A stretch of 64,000 nt of DNA, from positions 19,370 through 83,369 of the forward strand of contig CAZKQJ010000017.1 in assembly GCA_964554875.1 (NCBI GenBank), given 5' to 3'. The notes under the pieces are model-generated. The model searched no databases. It worked only from the letters and a program-made list of their open reading frames with translations, and had not been told where the DNA came from. How positions within the stretch are numbered: position 1 is the first letter of the stretch; the number at the start of each line of letters is the position of its first letter. This DNA is from Marispirochaeta sp964554875. GTDB lineage: Bacteria > Spirochaetota > Spirochaetia > JC444 > Marispirochaetaceae. The translations under genes and the position numbers were made by a program. This document shows, piece after piece, positions 24,845 through 31,673 of this stretch.

Positions 24845-26080
24845 ATGAACATTACATCCGTAGCCGACGGCATATACCGGCTTTCTGCCAACGCGGAAAA
24901 TATACTGTTTGAAGGCCTCTGGCCGATTCCCAACGGAGTTTCCATGAACTCCTACATTGTTCAGGGCGAAAAGACCGCCATCATCGACGGGGTATGCGGC
25001 TGGGACGGGGTTCCCGAGACCCTTTTCAGCCAGTTTGAACAGGCGGGCATCGATGTAAACTCCATCGATTTCGTGGTTATCAACCACATGGAACCCGACC
25101 ATTCAGGCTGGCTGGAGGAGTTCCGGCGTGTCCGGCCCGACTTTACCATTGTTACGAGCAAAAAAGCAGTTCCCATGCTGGAATCCTTCTATGGGATACA
25201 GAACAGGGTGATCGAGGTGGGAGACGGCGATACCCTTGACCTGGGGGCAGGACGGGTTCTGGCCTTCGCTGAGATTCCCAACGTTCACTGGCCGGAGACC
25301 ATTGCGACCTTCGACACCCTTTCCGGGACCCTCTTCTCCTGCGACGCCTTCGGTTCCTTCGGGGCGATCAGCGACGCTCCCTACGACGACCAACTTAGCG
25401 CCGAACAGATCGAATTCTTCGAAGCCGAAGCAGTCAGGTACTATTCGAACATTGTCGCAGCCTTTTCCACACCGGTCAAAAAGGCTATCGAGAAGTGCGG
25501 AACCCTCCCCATCAGGATCGTCGCCCCCGGCCACGGCATTGTCTGGCGGCGTGACCCTCACAAGATAATCGATGATTACCGCCGATATGCTGCATATCAG
25601 AAAGGGCCTGCAAGGGACGAGGTGAGCCTGATCTGGGGCTCCATGTATGGAATGACGGAAAAGGCTGTTGCTCCCGCCATCGAGGCCATGAGAGCGGAGG
25701 GTGTAAAGGTTCATGTCCACAGGGTTCCCGAGTCCTCCTGGGGCGACATTCTGGCATCGGTTTGGACCTCCACAGGGGTAGTCCTGGCGATGCCCACCTA
25801 TGAGTACAAGATGTTCCCCCCCATGGCTTCGGTCCTTGATGAGCTGGGCAAAAAGAAGGTCCAGCACCGCAGGGCCTTCCGCTTCGGCTCCTACGGCTGG
25901 TCCGGGGGTGCCCAGAAAGAGCTGGACGAGATTATGGAGCGCTGGAAGATGAAATGGGACTTCCTTGAGCCCCTGGAATTCAAAGGCAGTCCCGATGATA
26001 GTCATCTGTCGCAGATTCGCTCCCGCTGCGGAGAACTGGCGCGGAAGGTAAAAAAAGCCGCCTCTTCATCCCCGGTTTAA
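24845..26080 (+). CDS. A-type diiron flavoprotein (FprA family; O2 or NO reductase)
   Basis: 411 residues, the usual length. The N-terminal metallo-beta-lactamase-like domain has the diiron ligands His81, Glu83, Asp85 and His86 in NHMEPDHSGW, then His in NVHWPET, Asp in SCDAFGSFG and His in APGHGIVW. The C-terminal flavodoxin domain (from about residue 258) has WGSMYGMTEK for FMN. It should reduce O2 to water or NO to N2O in the cytoplasm, protecting an anaerobe or microaerophile; a separate rubredoxin would be needed and is not encoded nearby. GGGGAG precedes the ATG. Next to it lies an iron-uptake operon. Confidence 0.95.
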   Translation: MNITSVADGIYRLSANAENILFEGLWPIPNGVSMNSYIVQGEKTAIIDGVCGWDGVPETLFSQFEQAGIDVNSIDFVVINHMEPDHSGWLEEFRRVRPDFTIVTSKKAVPMLESFYGIQNRVIEVGDGDTLDLGAGRVLAFAEIPNVHWPETIATFDTLSGTLFSCDAFGSFGAISDAPYDDQLSAEQIEFFEAEAVRYYSNIVAAFSTPVKKAIEKCGTLPIRIVAPGHGIVWRRDPHKIIDDYRRYAAYQKGPARDEVSLIWGSMYGMTEKAVAPAIEAMRAEGVKVHVHRVPESSWGDILASVWTSTGVVLAMPTYEYKMFPPMASVLDELGKKKVQHRRAFRFGSYGWSGGAQKELDEIMERWKMKWDFLEPLEFKGSPDDSHLSQIRSRCGELARKVKKAASSSPV

Positions 26081-26113
26081 CTGCCGGGGACTGTCTCGCC
26101 CGGAAATCCATAA

Positions 26114-26163
26114 AGTTAATTGACATTAACTAAGTCTTCCGATATAGTTAGGTAAATCTAACT
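26114..26163 (+). promoter_or_regulatory. feo promoter framed by two palindromic operators
   Basis: A near-consensus sigma70 promoter: TTGACA (26120-26125), 17-bp spacer, TATAGT (26143-26148). AGTTAAT-TGAC-ATTAACT (26114-26131) overlaps the -35 box, and AGTTAG-N6-CTAACT (26146-26163) overlaps the -10 box and start site; their centres are 32 bp apart. The second resembles DtxR/IdeR boxes (TTAGG...CTAA), and a DtxR-like repressor is encoded at the end of the gene group. Iron-dependent repression is therefore likely. Confidence 0.75.
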
Positions 26164-26183
26164 TATTTCGGAGGACCATACCA

Positions 26184-26453
26184 ATGAGACATTCCGACGG
26201 CAATACACTAGCGACCCTGCGTACACCCGCGGATCTCCGGATCGGCCGCAGCTGCCGGGTCAGCTCCCTGGGAAAAGGACGGAGTTTCAGGGCCCGCATG
26301 GTATCCCTGGGAATCCGCCCGGGAGCGATTCTGACCGTTGTCGGCGGACACGGAACGGGCCCCAGACTCCTGCAGGTGGGCCCCCAACGTGTGATGATTG
26401 GGGAAGAAATGGTCCGTCATATCTTTGTAACGGAGGAACCATACAATGAATAA
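26184..26453 (+). CDS. feoA: FeoA domain protein 1
   Basis: 89 residues forming an SH3-like FeoA domain: IGRSCRVSSLGKGRSFRARMVSLGIRPGAILTVVG, ending in QVGPQRVMIGEEMVRHIFV. FeoA proteins interact with the FeoB ferrous-iron transporter. The first 17 residues precede the domain. GGAGG lies nine bases before ATG 26184. The stop overlaps the start of the second FeoA gene by eight bases. Expression should follow iron status through the palindromes in the promoter. Confidence 0.93.
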   Translation: MRHSDGNTLATLRTPADLRIGRSCRVSSLGKGRSFRARMVSLGIRPGAILTVVGGHGTGPRLLQVGPQRVMIGEEMVRHIFVTEEPYNE

Positions 26454-26694
26454 AGACCGGACCCTGCATCTGTCCCAGATGCGCCCCGGCGAGTCCGCGG
26501 TAATTACCGGCTATCTGGCGGGAGGACGGGATTACCGCAGAAAGCTTCTCTCCTTCGGGCTGACCGCCGGCACGAAGATAACCCTGCTCAAGACGGCCCC
26601 CCTGGGTGATCCTGTGGAGGTTTCCGTACGGGGCTACTCGTTAAGTCTGCGTAAAGCCGAAGCTGCAGTACTGGAATTGAGGGGGGAAGTATGA
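26446..26694 (+). CDS. feoA: FeoA domain protein 2
   Basis: 82 residues, a second FeoA unit: SAVITGYLAGGRDYRRKLLSFGLTAGTKITLLKTAPLGDPVEVSVRGYSLSLRKAEAAVLEL. The pattern PLGDPVEVxVRGYxLSLRxxEA is the standard FeoA C-terminal half and is closer to the family norm than FeoA 1. It overlaps FeoA 1 at its start and FeoB at its end (four bases), so all three are co-translated. Two different FeoA proteins before one FeoB suggests they are not equivalent. Confidence 0.93.
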   Translation: MNKDRTLHLSQMRPGESAVITGYLAGGRDYRRKLLSFGLTAGTKITLLKTAPLGDPVEVSVRGYSLSLRKAEAAVLELRGEV

Positions 26695-28994
26695 GCGCTA
26701 CACTGACACGCATGAAAACCATCGCCCTTGCCGGAAACCCCAACTGCGGGAAGACCACGATTTTCAACGCCCTGACAGGCTCCAGCGCCAAGGTAGGAAA
26801 CTGGCCCGGGGTAACCGTTGAGCGCCGGGAAGGACGCCTGAAAGGCAGCAGCACCGAAACAGCGATTGTGGACCTGCCGGGAATCTACTCCCTATCCGCC
26901 GAATCCGAGGACGAACGGGTTGCCCGGGACTTTATCATAAGCGGCAGCGTGGATCTGGTAATCAGCATTGTCGATGCCGCAAACCTGGAGCGAAACCTCT
27001 ATCTTAGCTCCACAATTCTTGAAAGCGGTATTCCCACTGTTGTAGCCCTGAACATGATGGACGCAGCGACAAAAAACGGTATAAGCATCGACGTTAAGGC
27101 CTTGTCAGAAGAGCTTGGTTGTCCGGTGATCCCTCTGTCTGCCATACGGCCGGAGAGCCTGAAGGATTTCCGTACAGAGCTGGACAGGACCCTGAACAGT
27201 GGAGTCGCCGCGCCAAAACCCCGGATAACGTACAGCCCGGAAATCGAAAGCGCCATCGGCAACTGGTCCGATAAACTATCCGGTCCCGCTTCGGAACTGG
27301 GAGTCACTCATCGTTTCATCGCTGTCTCTCTCCTTGAGGAAGACCCCTTCATCACCGAGCACTTCGGCCCCCTGGTGGGCGAAAAGGCGATTGAAAAATC
27401 CGTTTCATCCATCAGCAATCTGGCGGGCAGCACCGTGGACATGCTCATCGCCGACAACCGCTACTCCTGGATAAACTCCCTGTGCGCTGCGGCGACAAGA
27501 AGGAAGGACGAGGGAACAAAGAGAGCCTCCAGTGGGGGGCTGGACGGCATTCTGCTGAACCGCTTTCTGGGGATACCGATCTTCCTGGGGGTCATGTACC
27601 TGGTGTTCTGGTTTACCATGGCCATCGGAGGATCCTTCATCGATTTCTTCGACATTCTCTTCGGCGGAATCTTTGTAGACGGCCTTGGCAGCCTGATGGC
27701 GAGCCTGGGAAGCCCGGAATGGCTGACAGCCATCATCGCAGGGGGCATTGGCGGAGGAATTCAGACCGTATCCACCTTTATTCCCATTATCTTTACCATG
27801 TTCCTTATGCTGGCGATACTTGAGGATTCGGGATACATGGCCCGGGCCGCCTTCGTTATGGATAAGGCCATGCGGGCAATCGGACTTCCCGGCAAGGCCT
27901 TTGTACCCATGCTGGTGGGCTTCGGCTGTACCGTGCCGGCGATTATGGCGACCCGTACCCTGGAGTCGAAACGTGACCGTTTCATGGCCATCTTCATGAC
28001 CCCCTTCATGTCCTGTGGAGCCCGGCTCCCGGTATACGCCTTGTTTACCGCTGCGTTCTTCGGTTCCATGGCGGGAGGAGTGGTCTTCTCCATTTATCTC
28101 GCGGGAATAGTTCTGGCCATTCTTACCGGACTTCTGCTAAAGCATACCCTCTTCAAAGGGACCCATAGCCCCTTCGTAATGGAGCTGCCTGCGTATCATG
28201 CTCCACGATTGGGACATATTATGAAGAGCGCCTGGCTTCGCCTGAAAATTTACATATTCCGGGCAGGTAAGGTAATCATCCTCGTTGTGCTTGTCCTGGC
28301 AGTGCTTAATTCATGGGGAACCGACGGCAGCTTTGGTAACGAAGACTCAGAAGAATCAGTGCTCTCGGTTATCGGGAAAACCATAACTCCCGTTTTTAGT
28401 CCCATGGGGATAGAACAGGAAAACTGGCCGGCCACGGTGAGTCTCTTTACCGGACTATTTGCCAAAGAAGCTGTTGTAGGGACTCTCAATGCCCTCTATA
28501 CCCAGGAAGCAGTTGAGGAAGCCGGGGAAGAGGAGGCCTGGAGTCTGTCGGCCATTACTGCGGAATCCTTTTCGAGTATTGCGGAGAATCTTGCAGGAGT
28601 TTTCGACGGGCTGCTGGATCCCCTTGGACTGGGGCTGATTTCCTCGGATGCTGATTCCCTGGCGGAGGAGCTTGAAACCGACGACAGCGTCTTCGCCGGT
28701 CTAAGGAACAATTTCAGCCCCGTAAGTGCCTATGCCTTCCTGCTCTTTGTTCTGATCTACTTTCCCTGCGTGGCGGCCCTGGGCGCTGCTGTACAGGAAA
28801 CGGGAAAGGGCTACGGTACGGTGCTGGTCAGCTATCTGACTCTCCTGGCATGGATCGTCTCCACCCTGGTCTTCCAGCTTCTCGAAGGAGGCTCCCTGCT
28901 CTGGATTAGCGTGGCCCTTCTTCTGCTGGCAGGTATATTTGTCAGCTTCGCCCTTATGGGAAAAGGACGGGGACGGGTCAGCTATCCCGGCTGA
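26691..28994 (+). CDS. feoB: Ferrous iron transporter FeoB
   Basis: 767 residues. The G-domain motifs are G1 GNPNCGKTT, G3 DLPGIYSL, G4 LNMMD and G5-like SAIRP. A helical domain follows, then about ten membrane helices with two gate regions; conserved segments are GFGCTVPAIMATRTLESKRDR, SCGARLPVYALFTAAFF and LFAKEAVVGTLNALYT. An unusual acidic stretch (EEAGEEEAW... around residue 605) sits in the loop before the last helices. GGGGGGAAG precedes ATG 26691. It imports Fe2+ across the inner membrane with the FeoA proteins. Confidence 0.96.
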   Translation: MSATLTRMKTIALAGNPNCGKTTIFNALTGSSAKVGNWPGVTVERREGRLKGSSTETAIVDLPGIYSLSAESEDERVARDFIISGSVDLVISIVDAANLERNLYLSSTILESGIPTVVALNMMDAATKNGISIDVKALSEELGCPVIPLSAIRPESLKDFRTELDRTLNSGVAAPKPRITYSPEIESAIGNWSDKLSGPASELGVTHRFIAVSLLEEDPFITEHFGPLVGEKAIEKSVSSISNLAGSTVDMLIADNRYSWINSLCAAATRRKDEGTKRASSGGLDGILLNRFLGIPIFLGVMYLVFWFTMAIGGSFIDFFDILFGGIFVDGLGSLMASLGSPEWLTAIIAGGIGGGIQTVSTFIPIIFTMFLMLAILEDSGYMARAAFVMDKAMRAIGLPGKAFVPMLVGFGCTVPAIMATRTLESKRDRFMAIFMTPFMSCGARLPVYALFTAAFFGSMAGGVVFSIYLAGIVLAILTGLLLKHTLFKGTHSPFVMELPAYHAPRLGHIMKSAWLRLKIYIFRAGKVIILVVLVLAVLNSWGTDGSFGNEDSEESVLSVIGKTITPVFSPMGIEQENWPATVSLFTGLFAKEAVVGTLNALYTQEAVEEAGEEEAWSLSAITAESFSSIAENLAGVFDGLLDPLGLGLISSDADSLAEELETDDSVFAGLRNNFSPVSAYAFLLFVLIYFPCVAALGAAVQETGKGYGTVLVSYLTLLAWIVSTLVFQLLEGGSLLWISVALLLLAGIFVSFALMGKGRGRVSYPG

Positions 28995-29115
28995 CGGAAG
29001 CATCCGATTCCGAAGCAGCACGAGTTTTCGCTCCGCCTCAAGCACAGGGCGGAGCGATTCATTTTCGGATGGCAAAAATACCACGTTTATAGAGCTGCCC
29101 GTACATGGAACAAAA

Positions 29116-29850
29116 ATGGATATTGCGGTACTATCTGAACCAGACATGAAGAAAACCGGAGACCTCGCGCTGCAGGAGCTCCATAAACGCTTTCCTGCCG
29201 CCCTGGACTATTTAACAACAATCTTTCTGATCGACAGGGAATACGGTAAGGTTGCAAACAGTAAACTTGCATCCCGCCTGGGAGTCTCAAAACCGGCGGT
29301 CAGCCAGGCTGTCGGCCGGCTCAAGCGCCACCATCTGGCAGACCAGGATTCCTACGGAACCATCCGTCTTACCCCGGAGGGCAGGATCTACGCAACCCGC
29401 ATACTGAAACGTCACTACCTGATTGAGCATCTTCTGATCCTGCGCCTTGACTACCCCTGGGACAAGGCCGACGAGGAGGCTCTCCGGCTCCAGGCTGCCA
29501 TATCGGAAGATTTCGCCGCCCATCTTTTCGAAACTTTCGGACGCCCCGACACCTGTCCCCACGGAAACCCCTTTCCGGGAAGTTCCAGGGAGAAGGAACT
29601 CCTGAATGCTCCGCGGCTGAGCGAAGCCCCCGAGAGCTGCAGAACAATGCTGCTGCGCATCACTGAAGAAGGGGAAGCGGTTGAAGGACTGCTCCAGTTC
29701 TGCAATGCAAATCAGTTGAGGCCGGGTCGGGAACTTGAAGTAGTAAGGAACAACGGAGAGAGTATTCAGCTGGACTGCTGTGAAGGCAGAAGCTTTACAA
29801 TCCCGGAAGAATATGCCGTACATCTCAGGTACAGGGAGCTTCGGGACTGA
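29116..29850 (+). CDS. DtxR/MntR-family metal-dependent repressor
   Basis: 244 residues. The N-terminal winged helix is SKLASRLGVSKPAVSQAVGRLKRHHLA. The dimerisation and metal domain contains HYLIEHLLILRLDYPWDKADEEA and the diagnostic CPHGNPFPG. The C-terminal FeoA/SH3-like domain (about 165-240) includes LRPGRELEVVRNNGESIQL. This is the full three-domain DtxR layout. It should bind Fe2+ or Mn2+ and repress metal uptake, and it is a good candidate for binding the palindromes at the feo promoter. ATG 29116 is chosen because upstream extension would overlap feoB; the ribosome-binding site is weak (GGAAC), and ATG 29146 is possible. Confidence 0.9.
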   Translation: MDIAVLSEPDMKKTGDLALQELHKRFPAALDYLTTIFLIDREYGKVANSKLASRLGVSKPAVSQAVGRLKRHHLADQDSYGTIRLTPEGRIYATRILKRHYLIEHLLILRLDYPWDKADEEALRLQAAISEDFAAHLFETFGRPDTCPHGNPFPGSSREKELLNAPRLSEAPESCRTMLLRITEEGEAVEGLLQFCNANQLRPGRELEVVRNNGESIQLDCCEGRSFTIPEEYAVHLRYRELRD

Positions 29851-29892
29851 AGAGGACTTGACCATTTCAAGGGAAATTGTGAAATTCCGGGT

Positions 29893-30504
29893 ATGATTCG
29901 CCGATTTGTTCTTGTTGCCTTTCTTTGCATACCGACTCTCCTTGCAGCTCATCCCCATATGTTTATCGACACCCGTCTGAAAATCGGTATTGAAGAAAAC
30001 AGACTTAAGCAGGTTGAAATAACCTGGTATTTTGATCCCATGTTTAGCGCATCCATCGTGGGGGACTTCGACAGCGACCGGAACGGTGTATTCACCCCCG
30101 AAGAAACCGAGGCGGTACGGGAGTACGCCTTCTCCAATCTGAAAAACTACGACTATTTTACCTTCCTCGAGCTGAACGGCAAAACCCACGTGCCAAGGCG
30201 GATTGAGAACTTCAAGGTTTTTGTGGAAAACCGGCAGCTTGTCTACCGTTTCTCCATTCCCTTCGACCTTGAGATTGAGGAAAAGAAGTTTGCCCTGGCC
30301 ATTTACGACGAGAGCTATTTCTGCGACATTCTCTTCCATGAAGATTCCCCTGTTGAGTTTCAGGGCACGCGTCCCGCCGCCTGGGAGATCCGGGAGAACA
30401 AGGATATGAGTATCAATTACGGCGGACCGGTCTCTGTTTCCCGGGACGGTAAGGAGTATTCCGGAACCGCCTATCCGCAGCAGCTTCAGGTCTCCCTGAG
30501 ATAG
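29893..30504 (+). CDS. DUF1007 family exported protein with EF-hand-like loop
   Basis: 203 residues. A signal peptide (MIRRFVLVAFLCIPTLLAA) is followed directly by HPHMFIDT, the start of the DUF1007 domain. A calcium-binding-like loop DFDSDRNGVFTPEE occurs near residue 53. DUF1007 genes are commonly found just before NicO-type nickel/cobalt (or other metal) transporter genes, as here, and may be periplasmic partners. There is no clear ribosome-binding site. TTGACC, 16 bp and TGAAAT end seven bases before the ATG, so a leaderless or very short-leader transcript is possible. Confidence 0.88.
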   Translation: MIRRFVLVAFLCIPTLLAAHPHMFIDTRLKIGIEENRLKQVEITWYFDPMFSASIVGDFDSDRNGVFTPEETEAVREYAFSNLKNYDYFTFLELNGKTHVPRRIENFKVFVENRQLVYRFSIPFDLEIEEKKFALAIYDESYFCDILFHEDSPVEFQGTRPAAWEIRENKDMSINYGGPVSVSRDGKEYSGTAYPQQLQVSLR

Positions 30505-30507
30505 ACG

Positions 30508-31413
30508 ATGTTCAGAAACCTCCTGATTCTGCTGCTGCTCCTTGCAGGAATTACAGCTCTTTTCAGCCAGAGCAACCCCTTTCTCTCAACCGGGGAGGGC
30601 GGCAGCAGGGAAGAACCTGAAACCCGGGTCACAGCCCCCGCAGCCCCGAGGCCTTCGAATCCCGTGCTTACCCGCATTTCCGCCGTACAGCGGAGACTTC
30701 AGCGAAGCATCTCCTCCGCCCTCGAAGATGCCTCCTCGGGGAAAGATCCCGGCGCCCTTTTTCTGGTTTCCGGCCTCGCCTTCCTCTACGGATTCATTCA
30801 CGCCCTCGGGCCCGGTCACCGCAAAACTGTGCTCCTGGGATACTTCCTGGGAGAGAAGGCCCGCCCCGCCGCGGGAATCATCACAGGTCTTCTTCTGGCC
30901 CTCGCCCATGCCGGAAGCGCCCTGATACTGGTGGGGGGATTATCCTGGCTGGCGGTCAATTCAATGCTCATCTCCATAAACAGGGCTGAGCAGTATCTCT
31001 ATCCCGCCACCTACGCAATCATAAGCCTGCTGGGTATCTGGATGCTGGTACAAGGAATCCGGGAGTTCCACGGCCATGAGCACGGTGAGTCCAGGCATTC
31101 CATACATCCTGGGACCGGGGGGATAATCCTCTCTGGCCTGGTCCCCTGCCCCGGTGCTTCGGCCATAATGATCTTTTCCATCGCCTCCGGAGGCATATGG
31201 GTCGGGATTATCGCGGTGCTTGCCATGTCCCTGGGAATGGGAATCGTACTGGCCGGCATCGGTCTTGCGAGCATTCTCTTCCGGGGAAGGATTGCCGCCC
31301 TTATCAGGAATGAGAAAGCCGGCAGAAATCTGGAACTACTCCTTCATCTTGGCGGGGGAATCCTCATTGCCGGCTTCGGGCTCCTGCTTCTGGCCGGAAG
31401 TCTTGCGGGCTGA
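30508..31413 (+). CDS. NicO/RcnA-type metal transporter
   Basis: 301 residues. An N-terminal signal-like helix and a linker are followed by a membrane domain with HALGPGHRKTVLLGYFLG, LLLALAHAGSA and a His-containing loop HGHEHGESRHSIHPG, then LSGLVPCPGASAIMIF. These are the marks of the NicO family, which moves Ni2+, Co2+ or related ions, usually outward. It starts three bases after the DUF1007 stop with no separate ribosome-binding site, so translation is coupled. The 3' end overlaps the convergent cysteine-rich protein gene by 78 bp. Confidence 0.9.
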   Translation: MFRNLLILLLLLAGITALFSQSNPFLSTGEGGSREEPETRVTAPAAPRPSNPVLTRISAVQRRLQRSISSALEDASSGKDPGALFLVSGLAFLYGFIHALGPGHRKTVLLGYFLGEKARPAAGIITGLLLALAHAGSALILVGGLSWLAVNSMLISINRAEQYLYPATYAIISLLGIWMLVQGIREFHGHEHGESRHSIHPGTGGIILSGLVPCPGASAIMIFSIASGGIWVGIIAVLAMSLGMGIVLAGIGLASILFRGRIAALIRNEKAGRNLELLLHLGGGILIAGFGLLLLAGSLAG

Positions 31414-31656
31414 TCGCTTCTTTATCCGCTCGGAAATCTGTTCAAGGATTTCATCATACCCCCCGGGCAGGTGGGGTTTGAGACAGGCACTGCAGTCCTT
31501 GACCCCCTCGTCGGTCAGAACGTAATCCCCGCCGCAGTCAGGGAACCAGTAGAGGGGACAAAAGCAGAACAGACAGTTAATCTCTTCGATTCCCTCATGA
31601 CAGGGATAGTATTTGCATATACGGTTACTGAACCAGCGATAGCTTTCCTTCTGCAT
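31336..31656 (-). CDS. Cysteine-rich small-domain protein (PF04071-like)
   Basis: 106 residues. The N-terminal 70 contain nine Cys and two His in the pattern NRICKYYPCHEG, NCLFCFCPLYW, DCGG and DCSACLKPH, matching the small cysteine-rich domain of probable metal-binding proteins seen in archaea and anaerobic bacteria. The C-terminal 30 residues are charged and likely disordered, and their gene segment is antisense to the end of the NicO gene (78-bp overlap). ATG 31656 is preferred to an earlier TTG. TATACT lies ten bases upstream on this strand. Function unknown; a role in metal or cofactor handling is suggested by context. Confidence 0.85.
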   Translation of the reverse strand: MQKESYRWFSNRICKYYPCHEGIEEINCLFCFCPLYWFPDCGGDYVLTDEGVKDCSACLKPHLPGGYDEILEQISERIKKRSARKTSGQKQEPEAGNEDSPAKMKE

Positions 31657-31673
31657 AGCCAAAGGCAGTATAC

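Noticed and set aside
26070..26089. CCCCGG / CCGGGG hairpin over the flavoprotein stop codon as a terminator
   Set aside because: A 6-bp stem with no T-tract; too weak to support.
29029..29056. GC-rich hairpin (CGCTCCGCC / GGCGGAGCG) after feoB as a terminator
   Set aside because: The 9-bp stem is real, but only ATTCATTTT follows, not a T-run. It may only attenuate, so I do not call it a terminator.
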